46,124 nucleotides of DNA from Lachnospiraceae bacterium (GTDB taxonomy: Bacteria; Bacillota; Clostridia; Lachnospirales; Lachnospiraceae), in NCBI GenBank assembly GCA_016283775.1, contig JAEENL010000177.1, positions 1 through 46,124 of the forward strand, read 5' to 3'. The notes below the pieces were generated by a model. It searched no databases, was not told the origin of the DNA, and saw only the letters and a list, made by a program, of their open reading frames with translations. Within the stretch, counting starts at the first letter, position 1; every line of letters starts with the position of its first letter. Position numbers and translations under genes: made by a program. This document shows, piece by piece, positions 33,232-43,011 of the stretch.

Positions 33232-35229
33232 TCATTTTACGGGTGTGATGCCGTCATCCGTATAAAGATCATAGGAACCCGGATCGGCATCAAAGCAAAT
33301 GTATGTAAGATCGTTTTTAAGTTCAGCAGTTGTATTTGCAGGCTTTGCGAGAGGAAGGGCATGACCTTTTCTGAGGAAGACCACCACTTCTTTAAGGGAA
33401 ACATCGATATAGTGATCTCCCTTTTCAAGCACCTTTTCCTCTTTGAGCACATCGCCCTCAAAGCGAAGCATTTTCATGTCTTCCGGGAGATATACGTACC
33501 TTCCCTTGGCATTCTGCGTGTAAACAGGCGCGATCATGATGCTCTCTCCCACAAGGAGCTGATCCTCAGTGCAGCACGCTCTGTCATCTTCCGGATATGC
33601 AAAGGACAGCGGCTGTATGTACATGTCTTCGTTAAGCGCCGCCTTCATAAACTCGGAGTACAGATACGGGATAAGCGCATAACGGAGGCGTACCATCCCG
33701 CGCATCCAGTCTTTATGCGGGAATCTGTACAGTTCCTGATCCCTTGTGCCAAGCGCGGAATGATTTCTGAAAAGCGGTGTGAAAATACTGACCGTGAGCC
33801 ATCTGAGCATCAGGTCCTCGGTGGTGTTTGCGCTGAACCCGCCTGTATCCGCTCCGCAGTAAAGGAATCCGCACATATTGAGCGCCGGGAGCTGCTGTAT
33901 GTTTAAAAGAATATGGCTCCACCAGGAATCGTTGTCGCCTGTCCAGACTCCGCCGTACCTGTGCATGCCTATGTATGACGAGCGTGAGAACATGAGTATG
34001 CGCTTGTCGGGAGACAACTTTTCAAAAGCCTCTCCGGCCGCCCTTGTCATCATATAGCCATAGAGATTGTGAAGCTTGTCATGACGGAATCTCTTTCCCA
34101 TATACTCATGATAAAAGCTTGCATAATCATTCGGGTTGTTGTTTATGGTCTCGACCACGTTCGTAAACTGGAAAAACGTGCCAATGTCGAGATTCTGCCC
34201 TTCAAAGCTCCTGATCTTTTTAAACGCCTCTTTCAGTCCGTCCTCGGAATAAAAGATCGCAGGCTCGTTCATGTCGTTCCAGAAGCCGTCAATGCCCTTA
34301 TCCAGCAGAAAACTGTACTTTTCTCCAAACCACTCTCTGGTCTCTTTTTTCAAAAGATCCGGGAAATGCACTCTACCGGGCCACACCGCGGCCACAAAGG
34401 GCGTACCGTCCTCTTTCTTGCAGAAATGGTCCTGCTCTATGCCTTCCTCATAAACCTCGTATCCCTTTTCGATCTTTACTCCCGCGTCGATTATTGGCAC
34501 GAGATGGATATTCTTGTCTTTTACTTCCTTGACGAAACCCGGAAAATCCGGGTATGTCTTTTCGTTTATGGTAAAGTCCTTAAAGGCATCCATGTAATCG
34601 ATGTCAAGATAAACACTGTCGAGCGGTATGTCCGCTTCTTTGTATCCCTTTATGACATTCTCGATGTCCTCACGGGATTTGTATCCCCAGCGGCTCTGCC
34701 CGTATCCGAAGGCCCAGCGCGGCGGGATATAGCTTCGTCCGATGATGTGCCTGAACTGGCGCACTACTCTGCGGCAAGGGGTGTCAGCTTCAGATGCCTT
34801 TGACTCATTTTCCGCAAGATCCGGCGTTATCTCATACACATACGCGTCGGGAGTCTCAAGCCTCACCACAAGCTCATCGTATCTTTCATATCCTACGTCA
34901 AATTCAACTTTGCATGGCGTATCAAAATAATACCCCACAGCATCGTCCGCATCCCACACGAGAATGAAGTTCTGTGCAGCATAGAGTGAATGTTTCGTCT
35001 CGGTATGCACGGGATCGTCCGTGCAATTGCTGATATATTTCCATCCGCGTTTGTTTATGCCGCGGACCGTCTCTCCAAGTCCGTAAACCCTTGTGTTCTC
35101 CGTGAGTACCTTTTTAAAACACCCTTCGGAAACATATAAAAGCCCTTCCGGCAGCCCTTCCGTTACAGGCATCGGACATACCACCGATTCCGTTTCAATG
35201 GGGTCTCCAAGTCTGTATTTTCTGATCAT
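33232..35229 (-). CDS. Glycoside hydrolase family 31 (alpha-glucosidase/alpha-xylosidase type)
   Basis: The 665-residue enzyme has the GH31 order: an N-terminal beta domain, then the TIM barrel with RWAFGYGQSRWGYKS and DSVYLDIDYMDAF. The nucleophile region is FWNDMNEPAIF and the acid/base region WTGDNDSWW. A C-terminal beta domain follows. It removes alpha-linked glucose or xylose from oligosaccharides. With no signal peptide it should act in the cytoplasm on imported sugars, perhaps those brought by the LplABC-like system. The start has AAAGGAAAG upstream. A serpin gene lies 49 bases upstream and the kinase-GNAT gene ten bases downstream, in the same direction. Confidence 0.95.
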   Translation of the reverse strand: MIRKYRLGDPIETESVVCPMPVTEGLPEGLLYVSEGCFKKVLTENTRVYGLGETVRGINKRGWKYISNCTDDPVHTETKHSLYAAQNFILVWDADDAVGYYFDTPCKVEFDVGYERYDELVVRLETPDAYVYEITPDLAENESKASEADTPCRRVVRQFRHIIGRSYIPPRWAFGYGQSRWGYKSREDIENVIKGYKEADIPLDSVYLDIDYMDAFKDFTINEKTYPDFPGFVKEVKDKNIHLVPIIDAGVKIEKGYEVYEEGIEQDHFCKKEDGTPFVAAVWPGRVHFPDLLKKETREWFGEKYSFLLDKGIDGFWNDMNEPAIFYSEDGLKEAFKKIRSFEGQNLDIGTFFQFTNVVETINNNPNDYASFYHEYMGKRFRHDKLHNLYGYMMTRAAGEAFEKLSPDKRILMFSRSSYIGMHRYGGVWTGDNDSWWSHILLNIQQLPALNMCGFLYCGADTGGFSANTTEDLMLRWLTVSIFTPLFRNHSALGTRDQELYRFPHKDWMRGMVRLRYALIPYLYSEFMKAALNEDMYIQPLSFAYPEDDRACCTEDQLLVGESIMIAPVYTQNAKGRYVYLPEDMKMLRFEGDVLKEEKVLEKGDHYIDVSLKEVVVFLRKGHALPLAKPANTTAELKNDLTYICFDADPGSYDLYTDDGITPVK

Positions 35230-35278
35230 ATGTCAGCTTTCCTTTCTTTGATCTCGTTTTTGTGATCGCTTTGTGAGC

Positions 35279-36619
35279 CTATTCCACTATCTCTCCCGCA
35301 AACATGACAGCCGTGGTATCGTTGCAGGTCGTATAGATGAAGAACGAAAACGGCCTGTCCGCTGTGAACACCTTGGGTTCTTTTGGTATGGCGGCCGCTC
35401 CATCATTCATCATTATCGCGGTGACCGCCGCTGCCTCAACGCCGTCCTCGTCAAGCTTTATACGTGTCTTCTGGATTATATCACTTACAAAGATCTGATG
35501 ATCGATCATTCCGGAAAAATCAGCTCTGTCAGCGTCAAAAGCAAGCTTCACGCCGTTTTCCTTAAGAAAATCCACAAGTTCTCCGCACGCAAATTCCGTT
35601 TCAAGGTCGAGCTTCGGTATGGTGACCTTCACCTGTTCATTTTTCGCGTTGGAAAGCTTCCCTGAGAGATCCTTTGTGGAACCCAGCACAAATGCCATGT
35701 AGACACCGCCGTCCATCGGGAGGACCACAAGCTTTGTCTCCTCGTCCTCATAGTAGGAAAACAGTTCCGACGTGGACATAAACTCCTTTTTTACCGTGTT
35801 CCCGTCTTTTTTGTAAAAATCGCCTTCCCGTGTCAGTCCCTTTTCAAAGCTGTTCACCCATGAATCCTTAAAATACAGCGCGTTCATCAGCACCACCGCC
35901 AGATCCTCGGTGGGATAATTGTCAGGAAGGAGGCGCGGTATCATATGTTCTGTCTTTATGTCAGCCCATTCGTTGATACGCTGTATTGCGTTTTCTTCGG
36001 TAAACGACCGATATTCCGCCGAATAGTTCTTTTCTATATTTTCACGGTATGCTTCTTTAAAATCTTCCTTTACACGCTCAGCTTTCCAGACTGAGTTTGC
36101 GACACGCAAGGCGCGGAACGGCTCCTTGGTGCCTTCAGGTATCCAGCCCTGCTTTTTTTCGCTCTTGAATCTCTCTATGTCGCGCTCAAGTCCCTCTGCA
36201 AAATGTTCCACAAAGCCGTTAAAATCAAGGCAAAACGCTATCCATTCCTCTTCCGACTCCACTCCGAACGCCTTTAACAGTTCTGCCTTTGTTTCCCCTT
36301 CGGCTCCCGCCAGCAGCAGGCCCAGCGCATAGCGGAAAGACAGCGGCGAGACCATATAGTTTCCGCTCGTGTGCTCAGAAACGAATGAAAGCAGCTTTTC
36401 ATCGAACGATGTTTCGGTCATCGTGCTTTTTATGCTCTTTGTCTCTATGATGTTCAGCTCTTTCGCCCAGACATCATCATTCTTTTCTTTTCCCGGATCC
36501 TCCCCCGTACTCTCTTTCGCACCACATGACGCAAGTCCGGCGACAAGCATTACCGCAGAAAGCATCAGAGCGATCGTTTTTGCACATTTCTCAAACAATT
36601 TGCCATTACCCTTTTTCAT
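35279..36619 (-). CDS. Serpin-family protease inhibitor, predicted lipoprotein
   Basis: The 446-residue protein has a signal peptide with the lipobox LASCG, so Cys32 should be lipidated and the protein anchored outside the cell. The rest is a full serpin fold: MVSPLSFRYALGLLLAGAEGET, RVANSVWK, VVLMNALYFKDSW, and the reactive-loop hinge GVEAAAVTA near 400, then FTADRPFSFFIYTT and AVMFAGEIVE. The Ala-rich hinge is the kind needed for loop insertion and inhibition. The bait segment reads NDGAAAIPKEP, small residues that would suit elastase-like proteases, as inference. It may protect the cell from host or rival proteases. It lies 49 bases before the GH31 gene in the same direction. Confidence 0.92.
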   Translation of the reverse strand: MKKGNGKLFEKCAKTIALMLSAVMLVAGLASCGAKESTGEDPGKEKNDDVWAKELNIIETKSIKSTMTETSFDEKLLSFVSEHTSGNYMVSPLSFRYALGLLLAGAEGETKAELLKAFGVESEEEWIAFCLDFNGFVEHFAEGLERDIERFKSEKKQGWIPEGTKEPFRALRVANSVWKAERVKEDFKEAYRENIEKNYSAEYRSFTEENAIQRINEWADIKTEHMIPRLLPDNYPTEDLAVVLMNALYFKDSWVNSFEKGLTREGDFYKKDGNTVKKEFMSTSELFSYYEDEETKLVVLPMDGGVYMAFVLGSTKDLSGKLSNAKNEQVKVTIPKLDLETEFACGELVDFLKENGVKLAFDADRADFSGMIDHQIFVSDIIQKTRIKLDEDGVEAAAVTAIMMNDGAAAIPKEPKVFTADRPFSFFIYTTCNDTTAVMFAGEIVE

Positions 36620-36802
36620 AATCGTACCCTCCGTTAAATGTGGCCTTTATGCTGATATAGACGAAAAAATGCCCATTTCGTCACGGAAATGTATAATTTT
36701 TTCATAAACTCTATGTTAATCGTCGGGTTATTGTGGTATATTAAACGATGAAATATTATTGGGTCGCACCGGGACCCTGTCAAAAGCAAAGGGGGAAAAT
36801 GT

Positions 36803-38026
36803 ATGCTCGCCACACTGATCCCGTTATTCGACAATCAGATGAACGTACTCGCGTACTCGATCTTCGCCCAGAGGGAAAACCTTCTCGCAAGGCCAAACCT
36901 TCTGGGTACCGGAAGCCTTGATATGGCTACCAGAGTGCTCGGGCTTGAGATCGTAAACAACATGGGGCTCGATTCCGTATCCGAAGACCGCACCGTATTT
37001 ATCGAGGTCAACGAGATCTCGATCTTTATGGATCTCGAAAATGAATGCCGCGTCGATCATTCAAAAGTGGTCCTTCTCGGCAACAGCAGCATAAAGCCCA
37101 CGGAACAGTATGTAAAGAGGATTGCCGCACTTAAAAAGAGCGGATTCTCGTTTGCGATAAAAGGGCTTATCTATACTCAGTTTGACGAATACAAGCCCAT
37201 CCTCGATCTCACCGACTATATCCTGCTGAACCACAAGCGCATCAATATCGCAGTCGCAAGATCGTATTTTTCCAAGCACTATCCTGCGCTGAAGCTTGTC
37301 GCAGTCAATGTGAATACCCGTGAAGAGTATGAGGCGCTTGCCGACAAAGACGCTTACTATCTGTATGAGGGAGAATTTTTCCGCGTTCCCATTTCCACAG
37401 GAGGAAAGGAGCTCGCACCGTTAAAGGTAAACTACATTGAACTACTCAACGTCGTAAACGCTCCCGACTTTGATCTTACAAAAGCCGCAGACACGATATC
37501 CCGCGATACCGCTCTTGTCATCTCGATGCTGAAGCTGGTAAATAAGCTCTCCAGAAACTCCGAGATCACATCCGTAAGGCATGCTGCCGCGATGCTTGGT
37601 CAGAAGGAGCTGAAAAAATGGATCAACACCGCTGTCACCAAGGAGCTCTGCGCAGACAGACCGAACGAGATCACGAGGCTTTCCCTTCTCAGAGCGAAAT
37701 TCGCCGAGAATCTTGCGCCTGTATTTGAAAAGGCAGGGCTTTCGAGCGAGCTTTTCCTCACAGGACTTTTCTCGGTGCTTGATATCATTCTTGAAAAGCC
37801 CATGGAAGAAGCGCTCACGCTTGTAAATGTAAGCCAGCAGATTCAAAAGGCGCTCCTTAAGCATGAAGGCGAGCTCGCAACGGTGCTCGATTTCATGACT
37901 GCTTACGAAAATGCCTCTTTCCAGGAGGTCTCACGGCAGCTCCTCTTAAAGGACATAGACGATGACGTCATCTATGACGCATATATAAAGTCTCTGATCT
38001 GGTACAAGGAATTGTTTGCTTCATAA
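36803..38026 (+). CDS. EAL-HDOD protein of the YuxH type, degenerate EAL
   Basis: The 407-residue protein has an N-terminal EAL-like domain (about 1-200) and a C-terminal HDOD domain (about 200-395). The first half follows the YuxH/EAL-HDOD pattern (IPLFDNQMNVLAYSIFAQ, FIEVNE, FAIKGLIYTQFDEY), but the E-A-L motif and most metal ligands are missing, so it should not hydrolyse c-di-GMP. HDOD holds VNAPDFDLTKAADTISRDTALVISMLKLVN and lacks catalytic residues. Such proteins act in signalling by binding partners. The start at 36803 has AAAGGGGG upstream. It is a single gene with a strong terminator after it. Confidence 0.85.
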   Translation: MLATLIPLFDNQMNVLAYSIFAQRENLLARPNLLGTGSLDMATRVLGLEIVNNMGLDSVSEDRTVFIEVNEISIFMDLENECRVDHSKVVLLGNSSIKPTEQYVKRIAALKKSGFSFAIKGLIYTQFDEYKPILDLTDYILLNHKRINIAVARSYFSKHYPALKLVAVNVNTREEYEALADKDAYYLYEGEFFRVPISTGGKELAPLKVNYIELLNVVNAPDFDLTKAADTISRDTALVISMLKLVNKLSRNSEITSVRHAAAMLGQKELKKWINTAVTKELCADRPNEITRLSLLRAKFAENLAPVFEKAGLSSELFLTGLFSVLDIILEKPMEEALTLVNVSQQIQKALLKHEGELATVLDFMTAYENASFQEVSRQLLLKDIDDDVIYDAYIKSLIWYKELFAS

Positions 38027-38036
38027 AAGAAATACG

Positions 38037-38066
38037 GGAGGCGGTGATCATCCGCCTCCTTTTTTT
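38037..38066 (+). terminator. Intrinsic terminator after the EAL-HDOD gene
   Basis: GGAGGCGG (38037-38044) and CCGCCTCC (38052-38059) pair around a seven-base loop, followed by seven T residues (38060-38066). Confidence 0.92.
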
Positions 38067-38074
38067 GACGGTTT

Positions 38075-38980
38075 CTAATAAAACTTCATGGTATATCCGC
38101 CTTCAAAGGTCTCGCCGGCCTTGAGGACATTTGTATATTCCCTTTGACTCAGGTCCCCTTTGAAGTCGACCGCATCGCATCTTCCGTACCAAGGCTCGAT
38201 GCAGATAAAGGGGGCATTTTTCTTTTCGGGGGACCAGATCGCAAACAGGGGCGCGTCAAAGCAGACATCCACGATATGCCTTTTTTCTTCGTCAGCTATG
38301 CCGACACAGCCTGTCTGTTTTCCTTCGACCATATAAGTACAGCGGTCAAAAAAACCTGTTGTGATCGTCGCATACCCGTTTTCAAGGGGGAGCCTTATGT
38401 CCTCTTCTACGGAAAGCCCCGTCACAGTATCGTTTCCGTGGTGATGTATCTCATCCGCCCCTTCAAAATAGAGCTTGTATCCGTCCTTGCAGCCTGCCTT
38501 GTCCTTGTCAAAACCATGAACGGGGCACAAAAACGCGGGATGAGCACCAATGGAAAAAAACATGGTATCATCTGCGGGATTTTTCACGCGCCACATGACG
38601 ACAACATTCTCAGTCCCGTTTCCGTGCTCTATCCTGTATCCGATCTCCAGGATGAAGCAGAAAGGGTATATCTCAAGAGTTTCCTCATCCTCTTTCAGGC
38701 TGAACCAGATCTCGTTTTCGGAAGCGCTCACAAACTCAAACTCTTTGTCTCTTGCAAAGCCATGCTGCGGCACGCTGTACTCTTTTCCCTTCCAGCTGTA
38801 TTTCTTTTCCTTTAAGCTTCCCACAAACGGAAACAGAACAGGTGATGTGCGTCCCCAGTATTTGGGATTTCCGTACCACATGTACTCCTGCATTCCGTTC
38901 TTTTTGATGACCGACTTGACCTCAGCACCAAAAGAATCTATCTCCACTTTTATCCTGTCATTTTCCAGAAAGTATCTCAT
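38075..38980 (-). CDS. Aldose 1-epimerase family protein (LacX-like)
   Basis: The 301-residue protein belongs to the LacX branch of aldose 1-epimerase-like proteins. Seen are TSPVLFPFVGSLKEKKY, PQHGFARDKEF, the SIGAHPAF strand with its catalytic-type His, and ICIEPWYGRCD with a conserved Glu. It should turn over the anomers of a sugar or sugar phosphate in the cytoplasm. The start at 38980 has GGAGGGG just upstream. It stands alone between a convergent EAL-HDOD gene and a divergent GGDEF-EAL gene. The sugar is not known. Confidence 0.9.
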   Translation of the reverse strand: MRYFLENDRIKVEIDSFGAEVKSVIKKNGMQEYMWYGNPKYWGRTSPVLFPFVGSLKEKKYSWKGKEYSVPQHGFARDKEFEFVSASENEIWFSLKEDEETLEIYPFCFILEIGYRIEHGNGTENVVVMWRVKNPADDTMFFSIGAHPAFLCPVHGFDKDKAGCKDGYKLYFEGADEIHHHGNDTVTGLSVEEDIRLPLENGYATITTGFFDRCTYMVEGKQTGCVGIADEEKRHIVDVCFDAPLFAIWSPEKKNAPFICIEPWYGRCDAVDFKGDLSQREYTNVLKAGETFEGGYTMKFY

Positions 38981-39156
38981 TTTCCCCTCCGCGAAACGTC
39001 ATTTTACAGTATTATATCCTTTTCAAATCTTAAAATAAACTAAAATCGTATTTTCACAACAAATACTCATTTTCAAATGACCGATTCCATGATATGATGA
39101 CATTGACAGGGTTGCGGGAAATGTTGCATCAGGGGAAAACATTCACGGAGAACGGT

Positions 39157-40848
39157 ATGGCTGACACAAGGATCACCGAAGTAGCAAAGGAAAGACTGGA
39201 TTCCATCTTCGAGAGCTATTCAATAATCGCAGATGATCTGGATGTTTTCGTGTGCGACATGCAGTTCAATTATTCCAGGTGGGCAAAAGAGCTGGTCGAT
39301 ACCTTCGGCCTGCCGTCTGAATATATGTACGATGCAGGTCTCATCTGGGAGGAGCATATACACCCGGATGACAGGGCGGAATACCGCAAAGGGATAGACG
39401 CTATCTTTCTTGGTTCTCAGCCGACTCACGACATGCAATACCGCGCAAGGCGTCCCGACGGTGAATACGATGTCTGCACCTGCCGCGGTATAGTGATCCT
39501 CGACGGATACGGCAAGCCTGCATATTTTGCGGGCGCGATCAGGAACCACAGCAAGCTCAGTTATATAGATTCGATAACAGGCCTGCGCAACCAGTATGCT
39601 TTCTTTTCAGATCTGAAATCTTACATCAAAAAAAAGATCCCTGTAAGAATAGGTATGGCGGGCATCGGAAAACTCGCCGAGATCAATGCTGTTTACGGAT
39701 ATGACGCCGGAAACCAGATGCTCCAGCATTTTGGAAGATACCTTATGGACAACGTGACAAGCCGTGAGGGCACATACCGTTTGGACGGTTCACGCTTTGC
39801 CATCATCTCCGAAACACGAACCGAACAGGAACTCATAGACCTGTATGAGCTTCTGCGCTCTTTTTTCCGCAAAGGAGTAAGACTCGACGACAACGTGTTT
39901 GTGCTCGAGTGCAACGCGGGACTGCTTTCTCTGAACGACTTCAATATTGACGACCAGACAGTTTATGCCTGCCTCAATCTTGCTTATCAGGAGTCAAAGC
40001 TCATAAGACACGGAGATCTGGTGACCTTCCGCACGGATCTGACCGCCGACAGCAAAAAAAACAGTGAAAAGCTTTATGCCATCCACTCTTCCATCTCACA
40101 AGGTTTTGAGGGCTTTTATCTCCTGTACCAGCCGGTCGTGGATGCCTCTACGGAACGCGTGATCGGTGCGGAGGCGCTTTTACGTTGGAAAAACGAAGAA
40201 TACGGCGTCGTCCCTCCGGATGTATTCATCTCATTCCTTGAAGGGGATCCTTTGTTCCCCGAGCTTGGAAAATGGATACTGAACACAGCGATCGAGGATG
40301 CTAAAAAAATAACGGAATATGTGCCGGATTTTGTGATAAATGTCAATCTGTCCTATGTGCAGCTTGAAAAGGGGAACTTCCCTGAGATCGTGCGGGAAGC
40401 AATAAAAAAGAACGGGTTTTCGGCAGATCAGGTCTGCCTTGAGATGACTGAGCGCTGCCGCCTTCTTGACATGGAACTCTTAAGAAACGTGATCGCCACG
40501 CTGCATTCGGGAGGCGTCAAGGTCGCTCTCGACGACTTCGGAACAGGCTTCTCGTCCATCGGTCTCATGAAAAACCTGCCGTTTAACACCATAAAGATAG
40601 ACAAGAGCTTTGTACAGCAGATAGAAAAAGATGAGAGAGAAAAACGCCTTCTGTGCAATTTTACGGACATGGCAGGTATTTTCGGCGCCGACGTCTGCGT
40701 TGAAGGAATAGAGACCCCCGGCATGCGGGATATCATCAAGGACTACGGGATCCACAGCTTCCAGGGGTATTTCTATTCAAAACCTATAGCGATAGACGAA
40801 TTGCTGAACATGGTGAAAAGCGGCTCGGACTGCTTTGCACGGCAGTGA
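39157..40848 (+). CDS. PAS, degenerate GGDEF and EAL protein
   Basis: The 563-residue protein has an N-terminal PAS-like domain (about 20-145, with HIHPDDRAEYRKGI), a GGDEF-like domain (about 155-300), and a C-terminal EAL domain (about 320-555). The GGDEF motif reads DGSRF, so cyclase activity is unlikely. The EAL part keeps GAEALLRW, the NVNLSYVQL Asn, CLEMTER, LDDFGTGFSS, IKIDKSFV and VEGIET, so it should hydrolyse c-di-GMP. No membrane segment is seen. The start at 39157 is picked because CGGAG lies six bases upstream; ATGs at 39094 and 39121 are in frame but have poor sites. Confidence 0.9.
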   Translation: MADTRITEVAKERLDSIFESYSIIADDLDVFVCDMQFNYSRWAKELVDTFGLPSEYMYDAGLIWEEHIHPDDRAEYRKGIDAIFLGSQPTHDMQYRARRPDGEYDVCTCRGIVILDGYGKPAYFAGAIRNHSKLSYIDSITGLRNQYAFFSDLKSYIKKKIPVRIGMAGIGKLAEINAVYGYDAGNQMLQHFGRYLMDNVTSREGTYRLDGSRFAIISETRTEQELIDLYELLRSFFRKGVRLDDNVFVLECNAGLLSLNDFNIDDQTVYACLNLAYQESKLIRHGDLVTFRTDLTADSKKNSEKLYAIHSSISQGFEGFYLLYQPVVDASTERVIGAEALLRWKNEEYGVVPPDVFISFLEGDPLFPELGKWILNTAIEDAKKITEYVPDFVINVNLSYVQLEKGNFPEIVREAIKKNGFSADQVCLEMTERCRLLDMELLRNVIATLHSGGVKVALDDFGTGFSSIGLMKNLPFNTIKIDKSFVQQIEKDEREKRLLCNFTDMAGIFGADVCVEGIETPGMRDIIKDYGIHSFQGYFYSKPIAIDELLNMVKSGSDCFARQ

Positions 40849-40857
40849 TCTTTACTA

Positions 40858-41169
40858 TTACTTCCGGTATTTTTTCTCTATGCACAAAGTATAGATTATC
40901 ATGGCAGCTATGCTCTCCACCATCACGCCTACCATTGACAGCAGGATATACGGGGTATTCTGCCCCATGAGCATTGGCGTACCCAATGCGATAAAGATCA
41001 GGCCGTAAGCGATAAACAGCATGCCGACGGCATGATTATAACGTTTTATGTCCTTTACAGCGATCGGCTTTGCGTTTGCCCAAAAGCCGATCGTTTTCTT
41101 TGAAAAGAAGGCAAATATGCCGATCCCCATGATAAGGACGCCCACGATAGCCCAAATGACAAATCCCAT
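40858..41169 (-). CDS. Small membrane protein, DUF3784-like
   Basis: The 103-residue protein has three hydrophobic helices (GFVIWAIVGVLIMGIGIFAFF; VGMLFIAYGLIFIAL; ILLSMVGVMVESIAAMIIYT) and a SKKTIGFWANAKPIAVKDIKRYN loop, a pattern found in DUF3784 proteins. The start at 41169 has AAAGGAA close by; an ATG at 41184 overlapping the glycosyltransferase stop (ATGA) is possible. It probably shares the glycosyltransferase mRNA. Function is unknown. Confidence 0.75.
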   Translation of the reverse strand: MGFVIWAIVGVLIMGIGIFAFFSKKTIGFWANAKPIAVKDIKRYNHAVGMLFIAYGLIFIALGTPMLMGQNTPYILLSMVGVMVESIAAMIIYTLCIEKKYRK

Positions 41170-41180
41170 AACATTTCCTT

Positions 41181-42149
41181 TCATCTGCGATAGGGGTACA
41201 ACATAGGAACGAGTCTGGCGTAGTAACGATACAAAAACGGGAAGATGGCCAGCACAACATTTGCACCCTTGTGCCTAACACTGATCGTTTTATCTTTCAG
41301 CATACATTTTACCAGACTTCGAAGCAGTGCATTTGTATGCACGATCAATTCCCGGTTGCCCTGCTGTTTTGCCTGATAACGGCAGTTCAAAACCGTCTCG
41401 ATCGAATGAAACAGCAGGAGTTCACTCCACTCGCCGCTATTCTCATGGTGCGGATCCTGTTCATTTTTTACATACCAGTCTGCAATCTGGATCATCTCTG
41501 CATAAGAACGCCTTTTGAACAGGGAGCCGGGGCGTTTTAAATAGTAATACATCGGATCATCGATCATGTAGACCTTAGGATGCTTAATGTGCGCGATCAG
41601 TTTGAGATTATACAGTGAATCCTGGTGGGCATCAACCTCCGGAGGAAAGCGAAGGTTATGAGTATCCCTCTTCCTTAAAAGCCTTCCCCATATCATACGT
41701 CTGGCAAATAAATGCCTGTAGAATTCATTTTCTGACAGTTCATGGCTCTTATACTCTGAAATATCAGCGACTTCAACAGATTCATCGGGCTTAAACTCCC
41801 GCACTTCACTAACGACCATGTCGGCATCGGTTTTCTCCATGCAGTCAAGCATAGCCTGAAAATAATTTGGATGCACCCAATCATCAGAGTCTATGAAAGC
41901 GGTGTAATCTCCCGTCATGACCTCGAGCCCGCTGTTTCGTGCTTCCGGAAGCCCGCGATTCTCTTGATCTACAACTATGATGCGAGAGTCCCGTTCTTTC
42001 CATTTCTGCAGGATTTCCGGACTTCCGTCTGTAGATCCGTCATTTACACAAATAACTTCCAAGTCCTTGTATGTATTTGTCAGAACCGACTCTATACATT
42101 TATCAAGGTATTCTTCTACGTTATAAACAGGAATGATTACTGAGATCAT
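41181..42149 (-). CDS. Glycosyltransferase family 2
   Basis: The 322-residue protein has a GT-A fold at the start: ISVIIPVYNVEEYLDKCIESV, VICVNDGSTDGS and the metal-binding FIDSDDWVHP (DxD-type). It should move a sugar from a nucleotide sugar to a cell-surface glycan or lipid. The C-terminal 200 residues are more variable and lack clear membrane helices. The start has GGAGGG eight bases upstream. Only the small membrane protein gene follows in the same direction; no larger polysaccharide cluster is in view, so the acceptor cannot be guessed. Confidence 0.92.
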   Translation of the reverse strand: MISVIIPVYNVEEYLDKCIESVLTNTYKDLEVICVNDGSTDGSPEILQKWKERDSRIIVVDQENRGLPEARNSGLEVMTGDYTAFIDSDDWVHPNYFQAMLDCMEKTDADMVVSEVREFKPDESVEVADISEYKSHELSENEFYRHLFARRMIWGRLLRKRDTHNLRFPPEVDAHQDSLYNLKLIAHIKHPKVYMIDDPMYYYLKRPGSLFKRRSYAEMIQIADWYVKNEQDPHHENSGEWSELLLFHSIETVLNCRYQAKQQGNRELIVHTNALLRSLVKCMLKDKTISVRHKGANVVLAIFPFLYRYYARLVPMLYPYRR

Positions 42150-42294
42150 TTTCCCTCCAGCATCTATTATTATTTCCTTCTGCTATTCGGTGATGTTTCA
42201 CAGTTCAAGCCACTGAATATCATACATCTCCCCCAAAACAGAGTCAATGTGTGTATCTCATTTTTTTACTTTATTGAGGATTTGTCAAAAGTCC

Positions 42295-42972
42295 TTAAGA
42301 TATGATCTCCTCCATCACTTCCATCGGTTCGTCCGCTGTCGGAAACCCTTCCAATGACGCGCGTTTCACAGGATGCCGATTTGTGTACCATTTTGCCTGA
42401 ACAGCCTTTATCCCGGCATTTTTCGCTCCCTCGAGTTCCCGACTTCCGCCGTCCCCTACGAAGACACATTCATCCGGCGAGATGCTCAAGCGCCGCAATG
42501 CCTCATCATATATGCAGGCGTCAGGTTTCTTCATGCCAACCTCAAAGGATAAGATCACTTCATCGAAGTACTTATAGATTTCGGATTCACGAATGACCGT
42601 CACCTCTTCGGAAGAGCAGTTGCTGAGTATAGCCGTCTTTAAGCCCATATCCCGTAACGCTCTGATCAATTGAAGCACCTCAGGTTGAACGAACTTGAAA
42701 CATTCAGCCTTCGTTCTCACCCGCTCTGCGGTAACCATTTTCAGAGTCTCCGGATCAGGCCTTATTTCGCACTTCTCACATGCATAAAGGATAGAATCCT
42801 CAAAGCCGATCTTTCCGATATACCGGTCCTCTTCCTTTTCTTCCCAGAACGGATCAAACGCATCCTTATCGACGCCGAGGTCCGCGCACATTTCCCGTTT
42901 GGTGTATTTCTTATGGCCCCACTCGGTGATCAGTGTTTCAAAAAGATCGAAAACAACCGCCTTGTATTTCAT
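42295..42972 (-). CDS. HAD-superfamily hydrolase
   Basis: The 225-residue protein has the HAD motifs: VVFDLFETL near 7-15 (nucleophile Asp9; the second Asp is replaced by Phe-Glu as in FDLFETL-type members), ILSNCS near 115, the Lys in GMKKPDACIY near 147, and VFVGDGGSRELEGAKNAG near 171. It probably removes phosphate from a small molecule; the substrate is unknown. It is the last gene of a leftward operon after an ArsR-like regulator, an HExxH protein and a double GNAT, with a 39-base gap. Confidence 0.9.
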   Translation of the reverse strand: MKYKAVVFDLFETLITEWGHKKYTKREMCADLGVDKDAFDPFWEEKEEDRYIGKIGFEDSILYACEKCEIRPDPETLKMVTAERVRTKAECFKFVQPEVLQLIRALRDMGLKTAILSNCSSEEVTVIRESEIYKYFDEVILSFEVGMKKPDACIYDEALRRLSISPDECVFVGDGGSRELEGAKNAGIKAVQAKWYTNRHPVKRASLEGFPTADEPMEVMEEIIS

Positions 42973-43011
42973 AAAGCCCCCTAAACTTTCAGCTTGCCAT
43001 TGAGGTAAAAT

